46,184 nt of DNA from contig CAJXKT010000003.1 in NCBI GenBank assembly GCA_913055705.1, positions 1-46,184 on the forward strand, in the 5' to 3' direction. The notes under the pieces are model-generated. The model was not told the origin of the DNA. It worked only from the letters and a program-made list of their open reading frames with translations, and did not search any database. The translations under genes and the position numbers were made by a program. The stretch comes from an uncultured bacterium. GTDB lineage: Bacteria > Planctomycetota > Brocadiia > Brocadiales > Scalinduaceae. Below, in pieces: positions 1 to 10,070 of the stretch. Every line of letters starts with the position of its first letter. The stretch's first letter is position 1.

Positions 1-194
1 CTTTTATGTCAAGTACTTTTTATTTTTGCAAAATATAATATAATTAAACATTTTACAAACTACTTTTTTTTAGTAAATCCATCAATTTTACCCTGAAACA
101 AGACTAGTTGGCCTCTAAAACCACACACCCCGTGAGCAACTCAAAGCCAGCCAGGCAGAAATCAAGAAAGTTCTGTTAAACATTTACCAATGAC

Positions 195-2246
195 CTAATC
201 TACAGTTTCAGCTTCCTTCTTTGCCTGCGCTATAATTGCCTGAGTAAGATGTGAAGGAACTACATCGTAATGTGAAAGCTCCATCGTATATGAACCCCTG
301 CCGCCCGTCATTGATTTTAGTTCTGTCTCGTAGTTTTTAACCTCATCCATGGGAATACTGGCCTTTAAAACCTGAAGATCTCCAAACGAATCCATACCCT
401 GTACGCGCCCTCTCCTCGAAGAAAGATTACCTGTTATATCACCCATAAACTCGGAAGGTATGGTTACCTCTATGTTAACCACAGGTTCCAGCAAAACAGG
501 TTTTGCATCGTTAAATGCCAGATTAAATGCCTTTGATGCTGCTATCTTAAAAGCAGCTTCCGAAGAATCAACATTATGAAAAGAACCGTCATATAGTTCG
601 ACTTTCACGTCTACTATCGGATTTTTACTTAGAATCCCCTTAGCTATTGTTTCCCTTAAACCTTTTTCCACTGCCGGAATATACTGCGATGGAATTGCTC
701 CACCAACAATTTTGGTTGCGAATTCAAAACCGCCACCCCTCTCTAACGGTTCTATACGCAAATAAACCTCACCATACTGCCCCTTACCTCCGGTCTGCTT
801 TTTGTGTTTATATTGCGCGTTCGCTTTCGTTGTAATCGTTTCTTTGTGTGGAATCTTTGGTTGCCGTGACTCTACCTCAATGTCATAACGACTCTTTAGT
901 CTACTCAGGATTACATCCAGGTGCAGATTACTCATACCCGTAACAACTAATTCATGCGTTTGAACGTCTCTTGAGACCTTAAATGTACTGTCTTCAACTA
1001 CCAGCCTGTGTAGCGTTTCACTTATCTTTTGTTCCGCCCCGCGGCTCTTAGGCTCAATGGCCAGAGACGCCATAGGATTCGGAAATTTAATATCCTTAAA
1101 CTTAACTTTCACGTGAGGGTCACATAATGTATCTGAAACAGATATGTCTTCGACTTTTGATATTGTTACAATATCACCAGGTATGGCGCCATTTATTTCC
1201 TGCTGTTCTTTTCCGAAAGTCTTAAACATGTGTCCGATCTTTTCATTCTTTTCCGTACGAACGTTATAAACTTCCGGATGATTTTTCAGCTCCCCTGAAT
1301 AGACTCTAAAGAAACTCAGTTTACCAACAAAGGGATCTGTTATTGATTTGAACACCTGTGCACTGAAAGGAGCGCTCTTTGAGACCTCTATCTCTTTTTC
1401 TTCCCCTTCCCCTTCTATACTACCGCACATCCGCGCCAAACCTTTTTCAGGTGAAGGAGTAGACTTTGCAATTACACCCACAATCTCTTCGACACCCAAA
1501 CTCCCCTTGTTCTCACAGCATAAGACCGGTACAATACTACCAGACGCAACAGCAGTGCTAAGACACCCCTGAAGTGTTTCAACATTTATTTCCTGCCCAT
1601 CAAGATACTTTTCCAGTTGTTCATCGCACACAGAAACAATTGCTTCAACCAGCTTCTCACGGTTCTCACTTACATCACCAATCACTTCGCCCGGCACTTC
1701 ATCCGGCAGGTTTAATATATCTACCACTCCTTTGAAACCTGACCCATGACCTATAGGCAGCATTAAGGGTATACACTCTTCACCAAATGTATTTTGAATA
1801 GAATCCAGAAGTGCAGGGAAATCAATATTATCACCATCCATCTTTGCGATTACGACCACTCGAGCCAACCCTGCATCACCGGCAATATCCCACATTTTCT
1901 GAGTGTTGACCTGGATTCCACTTGTAGCAGCAATCACTATTACTGCAGTTTCTACGGCACTTAAGGCACCGATCGAACCGTTTATAAAGTCAGGATATCC
2001 GGGAGTATCAATTATGTTAATCTCTCTACCTTGCCAGCTGCAATGCAGAATTGAAGAATCGATGGTAGTCTTTCTCTCTTTTTCTTCCGGATCAAAATCT
2101 GAAATGGAAGTGCCATCATCAACACTACCTAAACGTTTTGTAGCACCTGCCTTGAAAAGTATACCTTCAACCAGCGAAGTTTTTCCTGACGCACCATGTC
2201 CAACAAACGCCACGTTCCTGATATCTTTCGTTTCATATTGTCCCAT
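195..2246 (-). CDS. Elongation factor G-like translational GTPase (EF-G2/FusA-like paralog)
   Basis: ORF with P-loop GHGASGKTS, DTPGYPDF G3 motif, and C-terminal EF-G domains IV/V (GGKGQYGEV, SSRRGRVQGM). G4 is AKMD rather than NKMD. Start probably MGQYETKD; ORF extends to 2270. Confidence 0.9.
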   Translation of the reverse strand: MGQYETKDIRNVAFVGHGASGKTSLVEGILFKAGATKRLGSVDDGTSISDFDPEEKERKTTIDSSILHCSWQGREINIIDTPGYPDFINGSIGALSAVETAVIVIAATSGIQVNTQKMWDIAGDAGLARVVVIAKMDGDNIDFPALLDSIQNTFGEECIPLMLPIGHGSGFKGVVDILNLPDEVPGEVIGDVSENREKLVEAIVSVCDEQLEKYLDGQEINVETLQGCLSTAVASGSIVPVLCCENKGSLGVEEIVGVIAKSTPSPEKGLARMCGSIEGEGEEKEIEVSKSAPFSAQVFKSITDPFVGKLSFFRVYSGELKNHPEVYNVRTEKNEKIGHMFKTFGKEQQEINGAIPGDIVTISKVEDISVSDTLCDPHVKVKFKDIKFPNPMASLAIEPKSRGAEQKISETLHRLVVEDSTFKVSRDVQTHELVVTGMSNLHLDVILSRLKSRYDIEVESRQPKIPHKETITTKANAQYKHKKQTGGKGQYGEVYLRIEPLERGGGFEFATKIVGGAIPSQYIPAVEKGLRETIAKGILSKNPIVDVKVELYDGSFHNVDSSEAAFKIAASKAFNLAFNDAKPVLLEPVVNIEVTIPSEFMGDITGNLSSRRGRVQGMDSFGDLQVLKASIPMDEVKNYETELKSMTGGRGSYTMELSHYDVVPSHLTQAIIAQAKKEAETVD

Positions 2247-2982
2247 TGTATGCCTCCATAGAGAGTCCACTCTTGCTTATTTTTATTGCCTCTGACAACG
2301 AAATATTACCCGTATAGAGCGCTTTGCCGATAATCATTCCCTCAAGAGGAAAAAGAGATAGCTTCTTTACGTCTTCAATAGAAGACACTCCCCCTGAAGC
2401 GATAACCGGCATATTAACACTCTTTGTAAAGTCTAAAATACTTGAAAAGCTTGGCCCCTGCAGCATCCCATCTTTTGAAATATCCGTAAAAATAACGGCG
2501 GCAGGATTTGCCTTCTCTATTTCCCGTGCAAAATCAATGGCCGTACTGTCCGAAACAGACGTCCATCCTTTTACGGCGACCCTGCCATTCTCCGCATCAA
2601 TCCCGACAGCTATTTTTCCGGGAAACTCAGAACACAGTTCAAAGAGCCACTCCGGTGAATCAAGCGCTCTCGTCCCTATAATAAGCCTGTCAATCCCCAT
2701 ACCAATCAATTCATCTACTACCTGCTTATCCCTGATACCCCCTCCGACCTGTATGCATACGTCAACATTCTCCTTAATCTGCTTTATAATATGCATATTC
2801 CTGGGCTCGCCTTCAAATGCCCCGTCAAGATCAACAACATGGATATATTCCGCCCCCTGCGACTTCCAATCTTCAGCAACTTGCACAGGATTATCCGAAA
2901 AGACCGTCTCATGTTCCTTCTTCCCCATAGACAGCCTTACGCATTTTCCATCTTTTAAATCTATTGCAGGTATTATTAACAT
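2233..2982 (-). CDS. hisA: Phosphoribosylformimino-5-aminoimidazole carboxamide ribotide isomerase
   Basis: MLIIPAIDLKDGKCVRL start, VGGGIRD, ASGGVSSIEDV; adjacent to hisH. Confidence 0.95.
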   Translation of the reverse strand: MLIIPAIDLKDGKCVRLSMGKKEHETVFSDNPVQVAEDWKSQGAEYIHVVDLDGAFEGEPRNMHIIKQIKENVDVCIQVGGGIRDKQVVDELIGMGIDRLIIGTRALDSPEWLFELCSEFPGKIAVGIDAENGRVAVKGWTSVSDSTAIDFAREIEKANPAAVIFTDISKDGMLQGPSFSSILDFTKSVNMPVIASGGVSSIEDVKKLSLFPLEGMIIGKALYTGNISLSEAIKISKSGLSMEAYNGTI

Positions 2983-2984
2983 AT

Positions 2985-3611
2985 CTATAATTCACCAAAG
3001 TTCTTGAGAATCATCAAACCATAGTGTTGACTCTTCTCGGGATGAAACTGCATCGCAAAGACATTATCGATTGATATCATTGATACAAATGCGCCGCCGT
3101 ACTCAGTTTCAGTAGCTACAACATCATCTCGGTCAGGAATTACATAATAAGAGTGTACGAAGTACATATATTGATTATCCGGCAAACCTTTTAAGATAGA
3201 CACCTCTTTCTTCGCTCTTATCGTGTTCCACCCCATATGAGGTATTTTTAATTTCTGGTTGTCTCCACCGGACAATTTGTCAGGTTCAAATCTTACTACT
3301 TCACCAGGCACTATGTTCAGGCCTTCATGTATACCGTCCTCAATACTTCTGGTAAAAAGCAATTGAAGACCAAGACAAATCCCCAGAAATAATTTACGCT
3401 TTTTTATGTGATTTATTATTGGTTCTACTAAATTCCTTTCCTGCAAACCTTCTTTAGCATCCTTAAAGGCTCCAACACCCGGCAACACAATCTTATCAGC
3501 TTTTTCTATTGTTTCAGATTTATCCGTTACCACTGATTCAAAGCCAACTTTTTCGAATGCCTTTTCTACACTCCTCAGATTGCCCATTCCATAATCAATA
3601 ATCGCAATCAT
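2985..3611 (-). CDS. hisH: Imidazole glycerol phosphate synthase glutaminase subunit
   Basis: MIAIIDYGMGNLRSVEKAFE, GICLGLQLLF nucleophile elbow, MQFHPEKSQ. Confidence 0.96.
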   Translation of the reverse strand: MIAIIDYGMGNLRSVEKAFEKVGFESVVTDKSETIEKADKIVLPGVGAFKDAKEGLQERNLVEPIINHIKKRKLFLGICLGLQLLFTRSIEDGIHEGLNIVPGEVVRFEPDKLSGGDNQKLKIPHMGWNTIRAKKEVSILKGLPDNQYMYFVHSYYVIPDRDDVVATETEYGGAFVSMISIDNVFAMQFHPEKSQHYGLMILKNFGEL

Positions 3612-4267
3612 CTGTCTGTCAGAATAACAATCTCTACGCGCCGATTCTTCTTCTTACCTCCCTTGCTTTTGTTGCTTGCAACAGGCTGATGTTTTCCAAA
3701 ACCGGCAATATATAACTTTTTAGGGTCTAAACGGCAACTGTCTACCAGATAATGAAGTACATTTGATGCCCTCAAAGCAGAAAGTTCCCAATTGGACTTA
3801 TAAACATTTTTTGTACGTTTAAGCGGGTCACTATCAGTATGCCCCTCAATTCTAATGGTTGCATTGGGGAAATCTTTTTTGAGCACATTACATACTTTCT
3901 TCAGGCTGTTCTTTGCTGCCTTCTTCAGTTTGGTCTGACCAGAATTAAATAAGATTGACGATGGAAGCATAACCGAAATCTTACCTTCCTTAATCCGGAC
4001 AGATGCACCGGAACCCTGCAGCCTCTCCTCCATACTACGCCTTGCATTCTCTAACCTGTCCCGCTCTTCAATCAATTCTGCCTTTTCCTGTTCACTTAGA
4101 TTATATCTACTATCCAAATCATCTCTTTCTCTCTGTAATTCTTCTATTCTTTGATTCATTACTACTCTTTCTTCACGAAGACTTTTCAACTCTGCACATC
4201 CAACAAAAAGAACCATCAATGACAAAAAGAGACACCTTACAAAACCAGATTTGAACCCCATAAACAC
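3608..4267 (-). CDS. OmpA-family lipoprotein with coiled-coil linker
   Basis: Lipobox LFVGC, coiled-coil, C-terminal OmpA peptidoglycan-binding motif (IRIEGHTDSDPL, LSALRASNVLHYL, NRRVEIVI). Confidence 0.85.
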   Translation of the reverse strand: MFMGFKSGFVRCLFLSLMVLFVGCAELKSLREERVVMNQRIEELQRERDDLDSRYNLSEQEKAELIEERDRLENARRSMEERLQGSGASVRIKEGKISVMLPSSILFNSGQTKLKKAAKNSLKKVCNVLKKDFPNATIRIEGHTDSDPLKRTKNVYKSNWELSALRASNVLHYLVDSCRLDPKKLYIAGFGKHQPVASNKSKGGKKKNRRVEIVILTDR

Positions 4268-4288
4268 CTCCGTTCTCTAAATTTGAGA

Positions 4289-5161
4289 TTATAAAAGTTG
4301 AAAAATGCTTAAATAAATATTTAAATAGTGATCAATAGTCTTAATAGAAAAATCTTTAAATAATAAACATACAAAAGCTGCCAGTGACAAAAACGGACCG
4401 TAAGGAATCACATTGCCTTTTTTAAAAATAAGCCTGGGAAGGCCAAACAATAACCCCAAAAAAGGGGCTAAAAAGAAAGTTGCAACGGCAAGCTTCCATC
4501 CCAGAAATCCACCTATCACACCCATAAGCTTCACATCACCAAAACCCATTGCATCTTTTCTGAATACTAACTTACCAAAAACACCACATAGAAAAATCAA
4601 CCCCCCGGAAACAAATATTCCTATCAGTGATGCCAGTAATGAAGCAATCCATTGATTGCCGCTATCAACAAAAAACCTCAATGAACCACTTAAATCATGA
4701 AGGCCAACACACAAAATACTAGCTATAGGAGCTAAAATCAACCCCGTATAGGTGATTTCATTTGGTATGATGTGAAGTCTTAAATCTACGAAAGAACCAA
4801 CAATAAGAAGACAGCAAAATACTATGAAGAAGACATAAACACAAGTAGTGCCACTGCTTACCATTAACACACTACGAAATAGAAGCAGAAAAACAATACC
4901 TGTAAGGAACTCTACTATTGGATATTGAGCAGATATCTTACGTTGACAATGCCGACATTTACCCCTTAGAAAGAGATAGCTTAAAACCGGGATATTATCA
5001 TACCATACTATGCGTTTACTGCAATAAGCACATTTAGAAGCCGGCCATACTATTGAGATTCCTTCGGGTATTCTATGAATACAAACATTTAAGAAGCTTC
5101 CGACAACGAGTCCCAGGCCAAAAACCCATAGTTGTATTAATATGAGGCCTTGTATGCTCAA
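4289..5161 (-). CDS. Prepilin peptidase / leader peptidase (A24 family)
   Basis: Two CxxC pairs (CAYC...CRHC), GSFVDLRLHIIPNE and GFGDVKLMGVIGGFLG catalytic Asp motifs. Confidence 0.93.
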   Translation of the reverse strand: MSIQGLILIQLWVFGLGLVVGSFLNVCIHRIPEGISIVWPASKCAYCSKRIVWYDNIPVLSYLFLRGKCRHCQRKISAQYPIVEFLTGIVFLLLFRSVLMVSSGTTCVYVFFIVFCCLLIVGSFVDLRLHIIPNEITYTGLILAPIASILCVGLHDLSGSLRFFVDSGNQWIASLLASLIGIFVSGGLIFLCGVFGKLVFRKDAMGFGDVKLMGVIGGFLGWKLAVATFFLAPFLGLLFGLPRLIFKKGNVIPYGPFLSLAAFVCLLFKDFSIKTIDHYLNIYLSIFQLL

Positions 5162-5213
5162 GTTTTCCTCTTATTAGATTAGTGCGTTATGTTAATAGAA
5201 CGTTATTTCGTTT

Positions 5214-7100
5214 TCAAGTAGAAATATCCTTTACCTCAATCTCCACATCTTCTTTATACATCCCATTATAGTCAGACAAGTTATCTGCTTCTTTCCGGTA
5301 AGGCGACCTGAGCGCATAGGCAATAGAACAATTTCCACCGTTTTGTTCCAGAAACTCTATTTTATCCCCCATCCCAAATGCAACTGCCTTGAACGAAACG
5401 TCTCCCTGGCGCACATAGAAACCCAGGTGCTTACCATTAACCCCAAAACGACGTATCTGACCAACAATACTTACATCTCTGGTGGCAAAGACAGGAATAG
5501 GGTTGCCTTCTCCATGAGGCAACAAACATTTTAATTCTTCTAATAAAGATCTTGAAATTGATGACAACTCAACTTCAAGATCTATATTTAACGCTGAAAT
5601 TAAATCTTCTTCTTCCAACTGTCCTTTTGAAATAGTATTAAATACCTTCTTAAACTCTGGAATATCTTTTTCCAATATTCTCAACCCGGCTGCTTGTGAA
5701 TGACCACCGAATGAAATAAGCAACTTCCTGTCTGTGGAAAGTTCCTGACATTTTAGCAACGCATTGTGTAAATGAAAACCAGGGATAGATCTCGCAGAGC
5801 CATGCCCTACTTCACCATCAATCGCAATTATAATGACCGGCCGGTGATGTTTCGCTACCAACCTTGAGGCGACAACCCCTATCACGCCTTGGTGCCAGTT
5901 TTCATCGATTATATCGGATATTATAATTGCCATATCAGAGTTGAAATCTACATCATTTCGTACTTTCTTTTTTGCCGACTCCAGCATATTGCTTTGTATT
6001 TTCTGCCTTTTCTTATTTTCACTTTCTAAATATAAGGCGATCTCCTTTGCTGTATCCTCACACTTTGCAGTCAACATTTCAACACCCTTCTTTGCATTTC
6101 CCATTCTGCCGGCAGCATTGATTCTCGGCCCTAAACAAAATCCTACATGATAAGAATAAATCTTTTTACCATTAAGCCCTGCAACTTCTTTTAATGCCTT
6201 AATTCCCGGATTTTCAGAATGCTGTAGAGAACTAAGTCCATATTTTGCCAATATCCTGTTTTCCTGTTTCAAGGGAACTACATCAGCAATTGTACCTAAT
6301 GCTGCCAATCCCATAGCACTCATAAGAAAATCTTTAAACGTGGGTGCAACCTTCTTATTGCCTGAACCGGCAGACTGGCTATTTCTGTTTGGGGCATTCT
6401 GCCCCAGTGCCCAGGCAAGCATAAAAGCAACCCCAACACCGGAAAGCTCTCTGAATGGATAATTTGAAGTGGCCAGTTTCGGATTAATCAATCCAAAAGC
6501 GCAATTGCAACCACCATGACCCCCTGCCCGTCCGGCCTCCGGTAGTTCGCCACATGGTTCGTGATGATCGGTAATAATGAGATCAATACCTTTCTCCCTG
6601 GCAAATTCAGCCTCCTCAAAAGCATTGACACCACAATCAACAGTAATAATAACCTTTGTACCAGTCTTGCTTATCGTCTCGATCGCCCCTGTGCTTAAAC
6701 CATAACCTTCTTCCAATCTGTCCGGTATGTAATAATCGATTATAGATTCCTGATTCCAATATAATCCGGAAAGAGTCTCCAGGCACTGCACCATCAATGC
6801 AGTTGCGGAAATACCATCTACATCATAATCACCATATACAGTAACTTTTTCACCTTTACTTAACGCATCAATAATCCTTTTGCTCGACTTTTCTATATCA
6901 GGCAACAACATTGGATCGCTAAGTAAAGACAGGTCTGATTGTATAAAGGTCCTGGCAGATTCTATATCGGCAATTCCTCTATTGATTAACAGTTGTGATA
7001 ATACTGGAGAGATACGAAGTGAATTAGAAATCTCCGTCTGAAGATTTATATTCAAAGGTGGGATAATCCATTTCTTTTGGGACAATTCCTGGATGGCCAT
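5214..7100 (-). CDS. recJ: Single-stranded-DNA-specific exonuclease RecJ
   Basis: VYGDYDVDGISATALM, DHHEP, GPRINAAGRMG, SFGGHSQAAGL DHH/DHHA1 motifs. Confidence 0.95.
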   Translation of the reverse strand: MAIQELSQKKWIIPPLNINLQTEISNSLRISPVLSQLLINRGIADIESARTFIQSDLSLLSDPMLLPDIEKSSKRIIDALSKGEKVTVYGDYDVDGISATALMVQCLETLSGLYWNQESIIDYYIPDRLEEGYGLSTGAIETISKTGTKVIITVDCGVNAFEEAEFAREKGIDLIITDHHEPCGELPEAGRAGGHGGCNCAFGLINPKLATSNYPFRELSGVGVAFMLAWALGQNAPNRNSQSAGSGNKKVAPTFKDFLMSAMGLAALGTIADVVPLKQENRILAKYGLSSLQHSENPGIKALKEVAGLNGKKIYSYHVGFCLGPRINAAGRMGNAKKGVEMLTAKCEDTAKEIALYLESENKKRQKIQSNMLESAKKKVRNDVDFNSDMAIIISDIIDENWHQGVIGVVASRLVAKHHRPVIIIAIDGEVGHGSARSIPGFHLHNALLKCQELSTDRKLLISFGGHSQAAGLRILEKDIPEFKKVFNTISKGQLEEEDLISALNIDLEVELSSISRSLLEELKCLLPHGEGNPIPVFATRDVSIVGQIRRFGVNGKHLGFYVRQGDVSFKAVAFGMGDKIEFLEQNGGNCSIAYALRSPYRKEADNLSDYNGMYKEDVEIEVKDIST

Positions 7101-7125
7101 TCAAATTTAATCGGCAATTACCAAT

Positions 7126-7872
7126 TTATGATTTAAACAGGATATCCTGTATCCTGTCAATAAATGCTTGATTGAAATAGTCTTCTTCCGAATAAGGGTT
7201 GACTACATAAAAGGGTACATCATATCCAAGAGCAAGCATTTTCTCTTTGCATTTCTCAATCTCTTTACTCGTATGACGTTTATGCACATTAATAACAACA
7301 AAGTCTATTTTATTGAGCAATATCTTTGCAGACCTTTTTGTTTTCTCTACAGAGGGAGATACAACCAGAACCGCCACATCCGCACCATGAACACGGAGGA
7401 AACTATTGCCTTCAATCACAAGATTATGTTCTTTGTCAAAACAGGCCAGCGCTTCCTCAATACCAACCTTCTCTACATCCGAGTCGGATTGCAACCACAC
7501 CACTTTAGAAGCGCCTGCTATTGATAATCGATCAGTATCTTTTCCTTTTTCCCTTATAATATCATCACTTGTTAAAATCTTAAAAGGTTCATATCCGTCA
7601 TCACACGTATCACATCCCGTGTGCCTGGGACAAGAACCTTCATGCCTTATTGTAATTTTCAAGGCACTCCAGGGTCTTTTATAATGAAATAATTCAGGAA
7701 AATTTTCTATTGTTTCACGAGACGTACTTCCTGCATGTTGGAGCACACGCCCATATTTCTCTGTCTTCTCTTTAGGGGAAAATGTACGATTTGATAGACT
7801 ACTTAAGATATACGATACTACAGTAGTCTTGCCTACTCTACTTGCAGTTCCAGCAACGGTAATTATTTTCAT
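7126..7872 (-). CDS. P-loop NTPase (MobB-like) with Cys-rich insert CPRHTGCDTC
   Basis: GTASRVGKTT Walker A at N-terminus, central CPRHTGCDTCDDGYEPF. Confidence 0.7.
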   Translation of the reverse strand: MKIITVAGTASRVGKTTVVSYILSSLSNRTFSPKEKTEKYGRVLQHAGSTSRETIENFPELFHYKRPWSALKITIRHEGSCPRHTGCDTCDDGYEPFKILTSDDIIREKGKDTDRLSIAGASKVVWLQSDSDVEKVGIEEALACFDKEHNLVIEGNSFLRVHGADVAVLVVSPSVEKTKRSAKILLNKIDFVVINVHKRHTSKEIEKCKEKMLALGYDVPFYVVNPYSEEDYFNQAFIDRIQDILFKS

Positions 7873-7914
7873 CTGTAAATGTTACAAATTTTTATCAAAT
7901 TTAAAATAACAAAC

Positions 7915-9579
7915 CTAACTACCTGTTTTCAGAAGATCTTCGTATTCGTTCATAAAATACCTGATTGTGGATAATACGGGATTAGGCGCCGTTTGTCCAA
8001 GTCCACATAGAGATGCAGTTTTTGTAACATACGCCATTTCTTTCAAATCTTCTATATCACTTCTACATCCATTTCCTTCGGTTATTCTTGTCAATATATC
8101 CAGCATCTTTTTTGTACCAACTCTACAAGGAACACATTTCCCGCAAGACTCATCCTGCACAAAATCCATAAAATATTTTGAAATATCAACCATTGACGTA
8201 TCGCTATCCATAACAATTAGACCTCCAGATCCCATGATAGCTCCAACTTCCTTTACAGTTTCATAATCAATCGGTAAATCCAGGTGTTCTGCAGGCACAC
8301 AACCACCTGAAGGACCTCCCATCTGTGCCGCCTTAAATTCACGGCGACCGGGTATGCCGCCTCCTATATCAAAGATAATCTCTCTAAGAGTTGTACCCAT
8401 TGGAACCTCTACTAACCCGGTATTTTTTACTTTTCCCGCCAATGCAAATATTTTAGTTCCCGTGCCATTCTTCGTGCCAAGTTGTTTATACCATTCCGAA
8501 CCGTTAGAAAGAACCACAGGTATATTAGCTAATGTTTCTACATTATTAATATTAGTAGGTTTATTCCATAATCCGGAATTTGCAGGAAAAGGAGGCCGTG
8601 GACGCGGCATTCCTCTTTTACCTTCAATGGAAGCAATTAAAGCGGTCTCTTCACCACAGACGAAAGCACCTGCCCCCATCTTGATCTCCAGATCAAAATT
8701 GAACTCGGTTCCAAGGATATTGTTTCCAAGTAAATTCAATTCTCTGGCCTGCGCAATAGCATTCTTAAGATGGGCTACTGCAATTGGATATTCAGCGCGT
8801 ACGTAGATAAAGCCTTTTTCAGAGCCGATCGTGTGCGCGGCAATAAGCATGCCCTCAATTACTGCATGGGGATCGCCCTCTAATACAGCTCTGTCCATAA
8901 ACGCCCCGGGGTCACCTTCATCAGCATTACATATTACATATTTAGTATCACTTTTTGCCTTTCTACAAAATTCCCACTTAAGCCCGGTTGGGAACCCGGC
9001 ACCACCACGCCCCCTTAAACCGGAACGTGTAATCTCATTAATCACATAATTCGGGTCAACGTTAAGAAGTGCCATTGCAAATGCTTCGTATCCTTTTCTG
9101 GCTATATAGTGTTCAACATTTTTCGGGTCAATTATTCCGCAGTTTCTAAGAACAATCTTTTTTTGTTTACTATAAAAAGGGATGTCCTTTAAATAAGGTA
9201 TTTTTTTACCGGCTTCCGCATAACAAAGTTTATTTATAACCTCACCCTTTAAAGCTGTACTGGAAATAATATCAGGTACAATATCAGTCGTAACTCTGCC
9301 ATAGAAGATCCTTCTATGAGAAAAGGCTCCGGGCGGGTTAATAGTCATCACAGGTGCCCTTGCACACAATCCCTGGCAGCCCGTCTCTATAACCTCAACC
9401 TTGTCTGTCAGTTTTTGTTTCTTAACCTGCTTTCTAAATTCATCGTATACCTCTTCAGCACCTAAGGCACGACAACCAGTCATACAGATAGATACCTTAA
9501 CCTTATCCTGGTTGAACTTTTTCTCACCAGACTTTCTCATAGAAACCAGATCATCATACGACGTCAACCTTTTCAGCAT
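7915..9579 (-). CDS. nuoF: NuoF/HoxF-type NADH dehydrogenase flavoprotein subunit with N-terminal thioredoxin-like 2Fe-2S domain
   Basis: GRGGAGFPTGLKWEF, GAGAFVCGEETAL, ESCGKCVPCRVGTKKM; N-terminal CMTGCRALGA ... GCQGLC. Confidence 0.92.
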   Translation of the reverse strand: MLKRLTSYDDLVSMRKSGEKKFNQDKVKVSICMTGCRALGAEEVYDEFRKQVKKQKLTDKVEVIETGCQGLCARAPVMTINPPGAFSHRRIFYGRVTTDIVPDIISSTALKGEVINKLCYAEAGKKIPYLKDIPFYSKQKKIVLRNCGIIDPKNVEHYIARKGYEAFAMALLNVDPNYVINEITRSGLRGRGGAGFPTGLKWEFCRKAKSDTKYVICNADEGDPGAFMDRAVLEGDPHAVIEGMLIAAHTIGSEKGFIYVRAEYPIAVAHLKNAIAQARELNLLGNNILGTEFNFDLEIKMGAGAFVCGEETALIASIEGKRGMPRPRPPFPANSGLWNKPTNINNVETLANIPVVLSNGSEWYKQLGTKNGTGTKIFALAGKVKNTGLVEVPMGTTLREIIFDIGGGIPGRREFKAAQMGGPSGGCVPAEHLDLPIDYETVKEVGAIMGSGGLIVMDSDTSMVDISKYFMDFVQDESCGKCVPCRVGTKKMLDILTRITEGNGCRSDIEDLKEMAYVTKTASLCGLGQTAPNPVLSTIRYFMNEYEDLLKTGS

Positions 9580-9587
9580 TTTATCTC

Positions 9588-10070
9588 CTAAGCATTATCA
9601 CCTGTATACCTGTCAACAATGTCCGTCACAGTATCAGTAGTCAGCTTGCCAAAATATCTATCATCTACCATCATTACCGGTGCAAGAAAGCATGTTCCTA
9701 TGCAAGCCACAGTTTCCAAAGTAAATTGATAATCTGCCGTTGTCTCTCCTTCGACTACGTTTAATTGATCCTTTACCTTTTGTTTCACATCATTCACACC
9801 CTTTACATGACAGGCTGTACCGGTACAGATCTTTATTGCATGTCTACCACGAGGTATAAGAGTAAACTGTGAATAAAACGTAACAATGCCAAAAATCCTT
9901 GTCAACGGAACATCCATTAACCTTGATACCTCTTTCAGTGCCTGTTTCGGTAGATATCCATATTCATCCTGAGTTTGCTGCAAAGCTGCTATCAGGTTAG
10001 AGTCTTTGTCATTGCCATATCCTGCAACAATTTTTTTCACAGGCCTCAAATCTATGGTCTTTTCTGCCAC
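9588..10070 (-). CDS. nuoE: NuoE/HoxE-type NADH dehydrogenase 24 kDa subunit
   Basis: KICTGTACHVKG ... CIGTCFLAPVMMV 2Fe-2S thioredoxin-like fold. Confidence 0.93.
   Translation of the reverse strand: MAEKTIDLRPVKKIVAGYGNDKDSNLIAALQQTQDEYGYLPKQALKEVSRLMDVPLTRIFGIVTFYSQFTLIPRGRHAIKICTGTACHVKGVNDVKQKVKDQLNVVEGETTADYQFTLETVACIGTCFLAPVMMVDDRYFGKLTTDTVTDIVDRYTGDNA

Noticed and set aside
6390-6406. TGGGGCATTCTGCCCCA palindrome inside recJ as an additional repeat insertion
   Set aside because: Short palindrome in a variable linker (APNRNSQSAGSGNKK); no similarity to the other repeats was visible.
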